From Branchiostoma lanceolatum (lineage: Eukaryota > Chordata > Leptocardii > Amphioxiformes > Branchiostomatidae): a stretch of 64,000 nucleotides of DNA. Of this stretch, positions 26,301 to 40,830 are shown piece by piece. The stretch spans positions 25,677,925-25,741,924 of the forward strand of contig NC_089725.1 of NCBI RefSeq assembly GCF_035083965.1, written 5' to 3'. Each line of letters opens with the position of its first letter. Within the stretch, counting starts at the first letter, position 1. Position numbers and translations under genes: made by a program. The notes below the pieces were generated by a model, which had not been told where the DNA came from, did not search any database, and saw only the letters and a list, made by a program, of their open reading frames with translations.

Positions 26301-29300
26301 ATCTGACCAGTCCATCGCAACATCTGCAGGGGAGAGGATAGATATTTTAATGTCATTTTGAGCTATAATATTAGGACTTAACAGGCTGTATAAAATGACA
26401 TACAGCCAGGACTGCCCAACTAGCCAGAGGCTATCATAACGGGCTAGCCCTGGTAACTTGACAACAATATCATTGAGTAACTGTTGAATGAGGCAATCTA
26501 GACTGATATTGAAAATAACATTGTGGTGTCATACTAAGAACATTTCATGCACTACTTTATATTAATAATTTCGATTAGTCAGCAATAATAACGTACTCTA
26601 TGATGATCTAATACTTTCAAATGAAAATAACACTTGGCCTACTGATCTAAATCATTCTATAATTTTACTCTTAATTCAATCTTAATTCGTTTGTCCTTAA
26701 CCCTTGTCCTGCTGGACTTTTTTTACCCTATAGTAGTCCCTGTGCTGGGCTTTTTTGACCCTATTTAAAGGAGGGGTACTGCTTTAACTTTGCTATTTTT
26801 TTGATACTTTGCCCACAAATAACTCTATAAAGTTATATATCAATACAAAGCTAAGAGTCTCTACTTTTCAGAAATATATTGCACATTTTGCCTGCACCTA
26901 CCTGTATTGATTGATAATGGCAATAAATCAATAAAAAACCCTTTTTTCAAAAATCTTTTGTATTGAAGTATCTGAACCATATAAAAAATACCAATATCAA
27001 AGCTGCAGCATTCCTGACACATCCTGACAACATCAGAGCTATATCTACATTTTGTATGATGAAGAAGTTCACCCAGGTATCTCAGCAGGTAGGTTTATGA
27101 CCATACAATGTCCAGGGTGCTGAACTGGCTTTTCTGTAGAAAAGCTGAGCCATTTAGAATTAGTATACTTCTTTCTTTACCTCTATTACAATCACTTTCC
27201 TACACATCAGCTGAAAGCTTACAACAGGTATTATCTTTGGAATTCCAAACATAGTAATATCATTGAATACAAAGGTAATAAAGATACAAAAGGCAATAAA
27301 AAGTACATTATTCCACAAAGTTTCCATATACTGCCGCATAGCACCAACACAGAGGTCTCTACCAAGACTACAATGTTGCTGACCAGTCTTGGCAACATCA
27401 GAATGATACATGTGAAGAAGTAAAATACACAGGTATTGTAACAGGTGAGTACATGTATATGGTTGTAGACTGCCCTTGGTGCTGAACTCACTTTTGAGCA
27501 AAATCTACACTCTCATACAGAACAGTACACTTCATGCTGTAGCCATAGAACAATTGACATTCTAGCTTTCTATACATGAGTGGAAAGATTATAGTCTAAC
27601 CTTTCTTGTCATATCAACATACAGTTGTTACAATCTATACTAAAGGCTATATTATAATAAAGACATAAAAAGCAATAAAAAGTACATTATTCCACTATGC
27701 TTTCATATGCCTTTGTATAGAAGACTACAAAGTTTCTGACCAGTTTTGACAACATCAGAATAATATATCGTATTATATGTAAAGAAATACGAATTGCAGA
27801 TATTATAACAGGTGAGTATATGGCTATCAAAGTCTGAGACTGGTCAGCCCCACAATTGAAATCATGCACCACTTCCCCGCCAGCGACCACATCCACTACC
27901 TCCTCGGGCACGTCCACGCCGTCCTCGGTAAGTGCCCCGAGCTCTTCCACGGCTAAAAGTAGCGTCAGCGCCGCTTTCAAGTTCATCAGCAACGTGTAAG
28001 GGTCCCTCTCCGCTTGCCCCGACATGTCTTCGAGGCCGATGTTGTGACTCCCCGTCTTCGCCAGAACTGTCACTGATTTCAGCGGAATTTTCACTTGTTA
28101 AAGGATATTCCACCCCTGAATCGTTCGTGAAAATGTCCTCTAGAACGTCTTCGGCCGTGTACCGATCCATTTTGGCGTTTAAACACCGAAATTGCCGCCA
28201 GAAATACGGAAAATATCGCCCCGAAAACATTCCAGCAGACGACACGGCATCATGGCCGCCTCATTAACATATGGCCTCATTAACATATCACGCATGCGTC
28301 CTGGGACGAATTGCGCAACAATAATTTTGACCCTTGACCCCGACGATGTGGCAACACTATGTTACTTCCGGGTTTCAGGGGTTACGCGGGAGTGAGACGC
28401 GTTCGTGCCGGAAATACCCCCAGCGCCTATATATAGGCGGTCCGCAGGACAAGGGTTAAGTACAAAAGTGAAACAGCAAGACTTTCTGTCTGATGAACTA
28501 CGTAACTGTCCTATGGTGGATCCATTCTTGCACAACCCAATACCAAACCATGCCCTACTTCAGCAAGCATGCAGATCTCAGTGAGTCTGCTCAAGAAAAA
28601 TATTTGACCTCTTAAATTTTCCTGTAACATGAGGCAGGGTTTGGGACTGACCACCCTTAAATTACTTACAGATGTTTATTGAATCAAGGCTTAGACCACT
28701 ACAGCTCCATGTTGCATGTTGACAGGGTCAGGTTTGCCTGTTGGCGTATAGGTTTCTCTTACACTGGAATGTACCAAAGAGCTTGTACTGGACAGGGGAC
28801 ATCTAACTAATGAGGTCACCGAGGGGAAACAACTTCCAAGTATGTGGTCTAGTTTGTGAAATCACCAGCACAGCAGATTTATGTTCAAATGTGAGTGGTG
28901 CTTCAGGAATATCGGGGAGGTTTTCTTGATGGAACCTCCTTGGTAAGATGAAGGACAGCTATAATCTATGACTACATTTATCACATGCCACTGTCCTCAT
29001 CGATCATTATAAAAAATGAACCAGAAAACGTTTGTGTTGCAAATCTTCATCTACTATACATATATTGAATCTACATACAAGAAAAAGAGATTGGAGTTCC
29101 CCTGAGATCAAGCTTCAGGAAAGAAGGTCAGTCATCCTTGAAGGGAATTCTTACAAATTCCATCACCACAGCATCCATACCAGAAATGCCCCAGACCCTA
29201 AAATGGACACAGGGCAAGTCTGTCTAGACCTCTGCCCTCCCCCCACCCATAGAGATGCCAGCAGGCTGCCATTTTGACCTTACACTGACTTTACAGATCC

Positions 29301-32300
29301 CCAGGGAGATAATGCTAAACCAAAATCCATGTTCTTTGTGTATCTTGTTCCATCGCAAATCTCCCTGCTGAAAATCTTCTGTGCGGATAGCTAACATTCA
29401 GGAATTCTACTGTCGATTTTGCACATTTTCTTCTTTTTTGTACATTTTGAACGAAAAATCCACTAATACGAGAGCTGTAAAGGAACAAGGCTTCCTTATG
29501 ACCGCTAAGTTGTTTTTTCAGTCCAATCCAGTGCAAAAGTAAACAAGGCAACAAAACAAAACAGCCCTGCACAAAGATTTAGAAAGGCATCTCAGAGGAA
29601 TCGTCAACAGGCAGAGTGTGTGGAAAAACACTAGGGCAAAAAGAGAGGATCCGGGACCCACTGTGAAAGATAACTGGTCTGCTTTCCTGTCAAACATTTG
29701 CCAGTCATCATGAACTCTTCACCCTACCAAGTGCCATCTTCAGCTTTTACATGTACTAACTCATGTCCTGCTATGTAAGAAAACTTGAAAGATGAAAGAT
29801 GACAGTATTGAGTAAGCCATTAATAACACTGTCACACCTCTTGTCATTTGGCAAAGTTTACTATCTATTAACCTAACAAACAGCTACAGTACATGGTATG
29901 TATTACTTCTTAATTTCAAGTTCTGCTCTTAACTTTTCTTGAAGTGTTGGGGAAGGAGACCAATATTCTACTAACATGTAATCACCTATGTTGAAACCCC
30001 TGTCCATAGATGGCAATGTAAACTAGGCAATACCCATCTCTTGCAATACAGTCAACTCCACCATCGCCTCTTAATCACATTAAAAGCTTCTTCAGAACAC
30101 TTGGGTTATCAGTATTGAACTTTAAAGACATTAACAGTGACAGTGTACCATTTCATATAATCGTATTGGAAAAGTACGGTACATCACTAAGTTTGACTTA
30201 AAAGTACATGTGACAACTTCAGAAAGTTAAATTATTAGAACAAATTGGATTACACTTGCTGGAACAAACTTAACTATAGGGGCTCGTCGGTTAAACTTTT
30301 TACCTAATGGACTTTAATTATCTTAATGCCTTCTAATAGTAGTAATTATGACCTTAATTGGTTTCCCCACCAATGCTGACGAACATCGTATATACAGACT
30401 CCTTCTTCCCCGAACTTGGTTCTGTGAGTGTGACAGGATGAATGACTTTACAATTTTCTCTAAAAGGACCATTAACAGCGGAGGTGACCTCAAACCTTTC
30501 CCTAAATGGACTTTTAATTACCAGCCATTACAAATGGTGTGGCCGCTCTCTGTGTATGTCCAAAATAGTCACTGTCACACTGTAAACTTCCAGAAAGTTC
30601 CTGAGGACAGACGTAATGACTAATGGTATGGGTGGGGGAACGGAAAGTAAATGTTGGCAAGAAGAGCAAAGTTCAGGACAGTTGCACAGGTTGACATGCT
30701 GCACTTGATCACAGAATCTCTATGATTACAGTTGGCTGTTTGTGGTAATGGTCTGACCTGTATGTGATAAGCCTTGTGCTGTGTAATAAATCTTTAAATC
30801 ACAGATTTCAAACGTTAAGGTCTCTTTTAGCTTTGGTAAATGTTATATTGTTATGTGAGCTGGAGGGATCCTAAACCCAAACATCTATGATCTGGTTGAA
30901 CTATTTCATGTTCTTTTAGTTTTACACCTAGGAGTCTGCATTTCATCTGAATTTTGGTCAAAGCAATCTCTAGGGTATCCTCATTTGACATCAACTGACC
31001 AGGCTAAAAATAGCCAACCTACAACAGCAGACAGACAAGAAAACCTGATCCCTCGGTTTATATATGCTACACTGGGCTGAGATTCTTCTGCGCATACCTT
31101 GACTCCATTTCTAAAGGTTTTTGCACATCCAGGACAGTGCTGTCCTGGGGATTACCTTTATTATGTAACAGAGATATCCTGTAGGGTCTCCTATTGCTGA
31201 TGGAGGGTTATGACCGAGGCTGAAGAGGTTTTGAAAACAACTTTCTTATGTTTCTCCAATAACCTAAGAGTGAGATTGGTGGCTTATCACTATGCTAAGA
31301 ATTTATCATCATGACTTTACAAGTCATGGCGTTAGAAACTTCATGCTTGCAAGAATCACTGTGATCTATTGTACTTGGTCCCAAAGTCTGTACTTGACTC
31401 TGACTTCAAAACAAATTTAGTAGTTTGTGTGGAGAAACATACTGCACCATACCACCATCATCATATTTTGAATTATAGATATGTACAATGGCATTGACCT
31501 TCCTAACCTAACCACTCTGATGCCTGTTACATTGGAATTTGCCCTTTTACTTTTTTACCAAAGATTTGGTACTCTGTCAAACCATACATAAGTGCTGGAG
31601 CCAAGTGTCATACCTGACATCACTTATGACCCCGTACCCCAGAAACTTCCAAAAGCATCTCCTGTGACCAGTTTCACATTCCTTAATACACAAGGCAGCA
31701 CTCCAAGCTTACATATACTTAGTCACAGGACGTTTCCTCTTGGCACCAACTGCAGAATTTCAACAGCACTATCCCTGAAGAAATCATTTCCACGAGGTCT
31801 GTAGACCATAAACCTTTTTTCTTCTTTTTCTACTGCTCCTTTCCACCAAAAGTGTCAATGGTCAGTTATCTAGGTACCAAAAACATCCCTCTATATCTGC
31901 TAAAGTTTGGGGTGGCGGCTTAATCATGCACTGTTGGCATCTTAAAGTGTTAGGAATAGTTCAGCACGGTCAGCTGCTGATTGAGAACCCAAAAGGCACC
32001 CTATTTGCTTTCCAGTGAACAAACAACTGGGACAGAGAGGACCTATGCTGAGAAATGCAGGCTGCTGTCAGGAGATGGTATGCTAAGATGGCTGCAGCTA
32101 TCACGACAAACCAGAGGGGGTCCCCGCATTCTGCAATATCCTGTCCACTTATCAAACCAACCAGGCCGTTGGCTAGATTCTATATTCTCCATGATTGCTG
32201 TTGTCCTGAGATTTAAGTGCTGTTTCCACAGTTACCCAGATGAATATATACATTTACACTTGATAGATAGATAATATCACTGAAGGGGGGGAAACTAGCA

Positions 32301-35300
32301 GGCCTTTTACACATGCTATCAATTCAGAGAGCTGCACTGCAACAGGTCAAACATAAACTCAGTTCAAGAACATGTCTACATTTTAAACAGACAAAAAGCA
32401 CTTCAGCCTGGGCTGTGGCTCCATACCAAACCATCTGTAACAGTATCAAGTATACTCTACACATTCCTGTACAGAGAAATTCAGTAATAAGGGCTGAAGG
32501 TATTTGAAAGCGTACACATGTAGAAAAGGGGTCTCCCAGCATGTCCCCCTGCACTACAACACTGCCATAAAACTGTGAGAATTTGCTCCACCGCAAAGAC
32601 AAATATTGGCATACCAAAAGAAGCACCCTGTATTTGTGTTGTAAGGGTTTAATTTGAGACTGCTTAAGTGGGTGTGTCCAGCACACACTGCATGTACAAG
32701 TCTCGCTGGTGGCCATGTACAGTCAATCCAACCCCCCCAATAACTCAGCACTGTTTATTACAACTCTGACAAGGACATCATCATCATTCTGTTGATACTT
32801 CTTTCACCTCAAGGCTCCATGTTAGCACGTACACAGTATCCCTGGTCACAGCTAGAGGCATGTTCTCTATGCAAACAATGTCAGTGGATCATACCACTGT
32901 TCTCCGTATTACCGCTGCAGCTGACAATCACTGCTTTTACTATAAAGGTTTGTATCCCACTGCCACTACAAACGTGACCGAGCAACATAGACTAGTTCAG
33001 CAGAAGTTCGTCTGTTCTCTCAAACATTAGCCCTTTCCAGGTCTTCTCTGAATAGAGGTCATCTTGTAACCTTATCTGTTAATTGTTTCATAACAACAAG
33101 CTTCTTAAAACAAAGCTGGATTTTCTTAACAGTTTCCCACCTTCCCCTACAAGACTTGGAAAGCTTTCTGAGACGCAGAGATCACTCATTAAGACCCATT
33201 TCCCCTGTTTGCTGTAATGTTTAGCCCCGGTGCAGGGACAGACCCTCCTGGTATCCCACCTATGCCAACCATGTGGGCTTGTTGGCGCAGCCTGAGGCCT
33301 CAGATCTCTTCCCTTCCAGTTCCCCCTCTCTACTCTTCAGACATATAAACATCTGGTACAGGCAGCCTGGGCTGGGCAGGAGGGGCTGTTTGCTTTGCTT
33401 GACAGGATAACCCAGTTACATTCCTGCAAAAATCGTGATACTTTCCTGTCATGAGACAGAATATCTTCATATTGTATTACAACGTTGTCTTAACTGATCT
33501 ATCATAGCTCTGATTGAATCAGTTTTATGAAAAATGGACTTCATTTACTACCAGTCTGCAATCATATCAAAGCGCATCAAAGTTGCTGATACAATAGTCT
33601 TCTGAATCTATTTTCTCAGGGCCACATTCTATAATATTGATATCATATCAATATTATAGAATGTGGCCCTGACAAAATATTTTGGCTACATCATTCTGCT
33701 TATGCAAGATTGAATAGCTGAGTTCAGTAATATATGTGAAAACTCTAACTGGTAATCAGTCCGGCACAAATGTATACATTTTTTTCCACATACGTCATAT
33801 ATATTAGCCTCTATCAGACTCCGCGGATGGCTTGAAAAATAGTAGAAATTGGCCAAATAGATTATAGAGTGAATAGTATGTTAATTAAGGGACCCTCTCT
33901 CCGTAGCCGACTTCCCTAGCATACTATTCACTCTATTTGGCCAATTTCTACTATTTTTCAAGCCATCCGCGGAACCTGGTAGAGGCTACATATATATTAC
34001 ATTTTGGCAGCCTAACATTGCGTCATATTCAGCATGCAGATGTTGTGATAGAAGTAAAATGATACTGGTAACTTTTCATTGCAAAATATGTATGAAAAAA
34101 TGCTGAACAATACAGCAAGGCAGCCATACCAAAGATGCCACTGTTCTCACTTCATCAGTGGTAAAAGAGGTACCAACATGCTCTAGTCACTGTCTGTGAT
34201 CAGTGTGATGTGACTCATCGAACATGAATCTGAAAGTCAGTTCGTACCAGGTTCTGTCCTGACCTCTCTTGTACTTGTAGAACTGTGAATTTCATGCTAC
34301 TGTCATTTGTACTGGTCTGTCCCAAGTACTGACTGAGACTCATGGGACTTTGGAAAGCCCTTGGTTTGAACCAAAGGCTGGTTATACCGCTTACAAAGAT
34401 GTGTGGCTATCCAATCACTGGCTATTCAATCATACAGGTATACTATAAAGCTAACAGATGACAGCTTTTTGATACATCTTTTACAGAATTTAGCTTTCTA
34501 ATACTGAAATGGAGACTGTTCAAGCTCTACAGAATCTTTAACTCTAAATATGTCCCCAGAACATGATCCACAATGCAACTCCTGTGCCAGTTTACTGGCA
34601 TATCCACAGCCATGTAGAAGTAAATAAATGCCAAATTACTTATGCTATTTTTAACATGAAACCACCTCACACCAAGGGGTGGGGCACTCAGGCTAGGGAA
34701 AGTGTATGTAGGCACGAACTGGGATCAGTCATTGAAACTACAACATGTATTGACATAAAGATTGAGCTGATAGTAACATTAGCATGATCTACTTGTCAGC
34801 ATGAAGTAAACTTCATGAATTATAATTGTACTTTACTTACCAGCCATAAAGTTCAATAAAAATATGCTACACCAACTAAAAAAGAAATTTCAGCCTTCAA
34901 CAGATGTTTCCTGCCACTGCTGCAAGTGACAAACTAGTATAGAGAAAAACACGAATCTCAGTCCTGCTTGTGCTCCCATGTTCCTGCCCAAGGATGGGGA
35001 CAAGGCGACCAGAATGCCTCAACACGAAAAAACAACAAAACCATACTGCCTGCCTGCACTTGTAGCCACACAAGTGTAAATTTTGCCATGCCTAATTATG
35101 TGATTAATCACTCAAGCCTCCACTTTTGATACCCACTTACCGTTAGCACTTAACACTGAGGTGTGATGTAAACATGGCACAGCCCAATGAACAGAATACA
35201 CAACAGCCCAGCCCACACAAGCCTAGAAAATTAAAGCTTCTTCTTTAAGGTTCTCAAAGAAGTTCTTCTTGCCACGGATTAAACAGTACTTGGTATTCAT

Positions 35301-38300
35301 TTTCATCAGAGGTCTGTGGTATAACTGTGACCCAAAACCTGATATAATGACTGGATCATACATAGTATATTGAACATAAATATTGACAGATTTTTTTTAT
35401 ATAAAACCAAATAAAAATTTCATAATCACATTTAGCCCAAGCCTCAATCTAACAATCCCCACAGACACACCTAAAAATAAAAGGCGGATAGGACTTACTC
35501 CATCAATAGCCTGCATATTCTAATTCAATGGGGACTGATATAAATTATAATATGGAAACATTGCGCACAGTAATTAAATATAGCTGCCCATTAGGGTTCT
35601 TCATAGAGATTACATCCTGCTAAAATCAATCAATAAACCCTGGCATAATCAGAAGAGGCCAGGGTAGCCGATCCTTTACAAGACATAATATACAAGACGG
35701 CACATTTTAATAAAAGGACGTCTATAGAATGAATGAAGTTCAGAGGTTCATCACGTCATTTTTGAAAAAGACTAAAATAAAAACAAATCCTTTGTAAATC
35801 AAAATTATATCTGATTACATCGGGTTGTATCTGCAGAAGTAGTTGGGTGGGTGGAGGATATTACTGGGCAGTATCAAGATTCACTGTCATGGCTCTAACC
35901 TTGATATCTTGATTTCATGTCTCTGCCATATTTCTTCACCATGTGGGTTTGGACATTTTCAAGTACAGCAAGAAACACAAGAGGCAGCTCTGACAAAATG
36001 GATCTGGGTGGCTTGTCTCCTACAGTTTCAAGTTTGTTTGGTCTAACAAAGCTGCTTTGTCAGCATTTCCCATTTGAACTTGTCACAAGCACCAATGTGT
36101 GGGCGTACACCATTTAACCCTCAAGGATATCAACCCCACCAATCTACCAGTCTGAGAGAGGAATGTCAAAAGGCTTACTTCACTGCAGCTGACACACATT
36201 TGCCAAGAGAACGAGCTGAAAGCCCTACTTACCTGGTTAATGCATAATCAGGCCAGTTAAGCACCCAAACTAGCAAAATTGACTCGCACAACAATAGACC
36301 CGGTCAACAATACCCTGAAAGTCAAGCCAACCTGATATTACTGTTGGCACTTCAGAAAGGGAAAGGTAGTCATATTATGGCTGTTCCAAGGGAGATTATA
36401 ATCAGGCTACCCCAGAAAGGGGAATACTAGTAATAGTACACTGTATACCCACTGTTGTTGGTAAGGTTTCTTTGGCAATGCCGTTCACTAGTCCAAGAAA
36501 ACAAGTAAGGTCCCAAAGGATAATTGATATACTGTATTAGTCATATCTGTCGAAAAATTTCTATCTTTAAGTTGACATGCCCTTTAAATGATGTTGTCTT
36601 TAAACTGTTTAGGATTGCTTTCTGAAGTACATGCTGACATTATTTTGGACACAAAAGTCCACTGGTAACACATCAGTAACACGACTGACGTTTTTCCTAG
36701 ATTAAAAGAAAAACTGAAATGTCCATTTTTAGTAATGTCGCACAAAGGTCTTCTGGAGCGCAGCTTGTTATTACAGACTAGACAATGCTAAACCCTGGGG
36801 GCAATCAGGTTTAGTTGACTGAAACAAGCCTTGGGGGTCATGGTGAGGGGTCACGGACGCATGTTTTTATGAAACCTGCCTGGGTGGCTATATGTCATTG
36901 ATCATCGTAACTAACTATGCACAATGCAGTCTACTGTGTTGGTCTGTGGGTTTGGTCTGTTAACCATGCAGTTCTGAACCGTAAATAAATGAAATTTCAC
37001 CACTCTAGTCACTCAAGTGAATTGTTGAATTGCTACCTAAAAAACTGTTCTATGAATCCTCCATTCCAGCTGCCCATAGCTGTACATACCAGTACCTACA
37101 CTAAACAGAGTGGCAAAAAATCCAAAGAATCTGGCCTTGTGGTGCCAGCTGACCCTTACTGAACATCTTGTAAATAAATTTAAGAATACTGGTAGCCTAG
37201 AAGAGAGGTAGCAGGTTGAGCCTTTATTGGTAATTATTAAGTTAGAAACATACTAATCATAGTGAATGGACTATTTTCTGCATCTTTTTTCTGCTAGGGA
37301 CTCCCAATCAGACATCAGAACTGCCGGAGGTCATGGTCACTGTGGTAGGTCGTGTTTTGTGAAAACATCTGCAGTTATTTCTCACATCCTATGGAATTTA
37401 CCGAAGTTCATAGAATGGAAAACATCGTCAAACACCACAAATTGTCATAACAGAATTTGTAGCTGTCAACAAGGCACACAGCAACAGTTGAAATATATAT
37501 ATCTCAGTTTATAAGTCACAGGATGATGTTAAATACTTCAAAATGTTGGTAGAGATCTGGTATGTTGAACCTGCAAAAGACCTAAATGGTTGTTACGTAC
37601 AGTAGAAAACCCTGGAAGGTACGTAATCATTCTCCCTAAAAATAAGATATACAACCTTGCGTGTCACATCGAAACCACAGACAAAACATCTTGTTCTTTC
37701 ACCTCAATTGGAAATCATTATTGGTTAACATGTTGCTATCTGGTAAAGGACCACAGACAGGTTAACAATGAAACCTGACAGAATCTAGTCACCGCCCTGA
37801 CCTATGTTGACCTCAATACCTATTCAACATTTGGATGGGCAAAAGTTTCAAAGGAAAACACCGTGGGAACTTCCCTGTAGCAGGCAGAAGAGACAACCTA
37901 GGATTACAAGTTACATGGGAACTTTCGGAGAGGGGAGATACCAAGAAAGAAGGAGCCCATTCATCACTAATTATGTTTGTGGATCAGCTTCAATTAAGGG
38001 GCTAAACTGCTCAAGTAGTGATATTGAATAATATGGATAATACCACTCTCAGAAAATGATAAAGAAAATACAATTCTTATTTATTGTACTGATTGCTTTC
38101 TATCGAACAGGAAAATTACAAAGAAATGTGATCACAACTTATATCAGTTCATAATTTCTACGGCTACAAAATCTTTTGATCTCCACATGCTCATACAAAC
38201 CCTGAGGCAGGATAAGCCACATCCCCTGCAGAGAAAAACACCGGAATTTCCAGCCTGACAGGGAAGCGGGGTAGCACAGTGCACATTCATCAGCATTCCA

Positions 38301-40785
38301 GTCACATAGCAGCCCTGTACTTCGCAGGCATCTTTATACCTAAAGTTTATGCACAGTCCCTTCTGACCGGAAACACAAAACCACACAGTCCACAAACACA
38401 ATAGGGGCGAGGATCACTGGTAAAACAGTGACAGAACCAGGCACGTGGGTGATCTCATGTACGCCGTGATTCCCCCCCTCTGGGCACCCACACACTTTAC
38501 TGTTCAGTGGTATGTATGACCATACATTATGACATCATCTGTCTGGCTGGAAGACCGGGCTGTCTGTCCAACTCTACTGAGTAACTAGTCTTGTCTTGGG
38601 CGCTTCCTGGTGTCCTTATACATAGCCCACTATTGTAATAATCTATGAATCTCCAAGAATTACACAGCAACATTGCCAAATGTAGGCAAACAAATCACAA
38701 AGCAAGTTTCTACAGTTTTTACCACAGACATATATCATGCAGACAATCTGATTCATGGGGCATGAAGTCAAGCTAATTAGAACCATTTCAAATCACCATA
38801 GCCTAATTACACCCAGAAAACAAAACATCAGTATGTAAGCCATTTTCTGTCTGGCCTGGTGAAGTTTTAACTCTACTCATTCAAGGACTGAGATTACCTA
38901 CCCTCAGTGCAATTATTCATTACACACAAAAGGATATCCCTCCCTTATTTGCACTTGAATCTCCTGTAAATTGACCATGACAAGCCACTCAAGCCATACA
39001 CCTGTCAGCCATTAGGGCACCAGAACAGTTCTCAATGGTTCAAATGGACAGGCTGAAGCTATGGAGAGCCGTCAATACCGTTTCAACCAGACCCCTTGGC
39101 AATGAACTTGTAATACAGCTGAGAATGTAGGATGGTGACAAGGCATAATTGATCATTTACGCATTTGTCCCTAATAAGGTTGCTGTAGCTAGGCTAGCAG
39201 TGACTCACGACTGCTGAGGTCACATATATGTATACACAGAACACATGTGTACCAGTTAGGAAAAAGGCTGACTGCACACAAATAGTATGAGCTCAATGTA
39301 AAAGCAGGAAATAGTCTATATTGACATTTACCAAGAAACCCATGTTCATTTTCCAAAACGTTCATCTTCCTTTAAATCTGAACGTATGTCATCCAGATGA
39401 AGAGGCCCATTAAACGAAACAAAAATCTAAAAGTAAAACTCACATAAAGTAAGAATTTATAGCGACCAAAAGAAAACAAATTCTAAATGTGACTGTAATG
39501 AATACAAGTTACGAGACATTTGCTTTTAGACATAAAACCAGCTATCAATATCATCATCTATACAACACTGCTAGTAACAAAACTTACTGGAATTTCTTGA
39601 CTATATTCCAAAGTGCCAGAGCCAAAATAAAGCGTCCATTTTTAAAGATAACATAAGAATTTTGAGCAGAGGATTTCAATCTGTACCTGCAGATGCCCAC
39701 AGGACATAACAAACACTAAGAACCAGAGTGATTGAAAACAGCTGGGACCTTCCAGTAGCTACAGACTGATGTTATCACTGGTGGAGAGGACACAACTTAT
39801 GAAAATACGAAACATGCTGTTCTTGTCCTTGTTGTCTGCAGTTTTACAGGAAACTGTGCATTGACAAAAGTGAAACTTGACAGCATGTCACCGATGTCAA
39901 CACCTGTACAGCCAGGATAGGGCCAATGTATCACGGTAAAGTCAGTCAGATGCCATGACCTGCGGGCCCTGTACCACAGCACAGATGGAAGAAAGATGTT
40001 TTTGATTGGTTTGTAGAAAACGCTTTACATCTGCTCTTGTCCTAAGCCCTGTGATCAGCTGGAACTCTTGCCCTTGCCTCCCAATGGGGCTGAGTGAAAT
40101 CCCATCTGTGCATAGGCTTCTACCAGGGGGCTGGGCACATCATCACTTCTACATATTGATCTGTCATAGAAGCTGCTGTTGTGATGACAAATGTCTGAAT
40201 GAAATGGATATTCCTTTAAAACTAGGGGACACATATTACTTATCACTCCCATTATGTTGTGTTGTGTTTTTACAAACGACAAAACTGACCCCTAAACGGA
40301 TTGTGAAAAACTACACAATACCGATGGTTTCTACAGACAGAAAGTATCTGTTATAATTTACACAAATAATGTTACTACTAACAGTTTCAGGAATACTAGC
40401 TCTATATCAACAACACTGAGGTGAGCAAGAAAATGCTGCATTTGCCATTTTGTGCCTTAGCTGTTGGAATGACCAGGCAAGCAGGAAGTACTGAGATCAT
40501 ATGACAGCCATGCAAAGGCAAGTTCTATCTCAGGGGACATCATAGGTCTCAATATCCTGACATTTTAAAGACATTCCCATATTCTAGAGATGTACTTAAT
40601 CAACTAATTATCACTAGTCATTTCCTGACAAGTTCCACTGAATAAAAGGCAGACTCGCACACATCCATCCTGTGGAAGTTAAAAACAGATAATACCAGAT
40701 GCTGTGTGACCCTGACATTGTGATGAACACAGGGTGGCTTGGGATTTTTTTGTAGTTGCTGACCTTGGTGTCTGTGTGTGTGTGT

Positions 40786-40830
<45 letters not shown>

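Larger units (their letters stand above)
26701..28455 (-). mobile_element. Internally deleted piggyBac-type DNA transposon
   Basis: Perfect 12-bp terminal inverted repeats CCCTTGTCCTGC (26701-26712) and GCAGGACAAGGG (28444-28455) are flanked by TTAA on both sides (26697-26700, 28456-28459), the diagnostic piggyBac target site. The left end repeats a CTG-rich unit followed by GACTTTTTTTACCCTAT/GCTTTTTTGACCCTAT. The right end has a TATA-containing palindrome (GCCTATATATAGGC at 28425-28438) placed like a promoter for a minus-strand gene. At 1755 bp with only an N-terminal ORF remnant, it is non-autonomous. It lies in kindlin intron 1. Confidence 0.85.

Noticed and set aside
33616..33672. miRNA precursor
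   Set aside because: The hairpin is perfectly paired with a one-base loop and only 28 pairs; Drosha/Dicer substrates have larger loops and mismatches.
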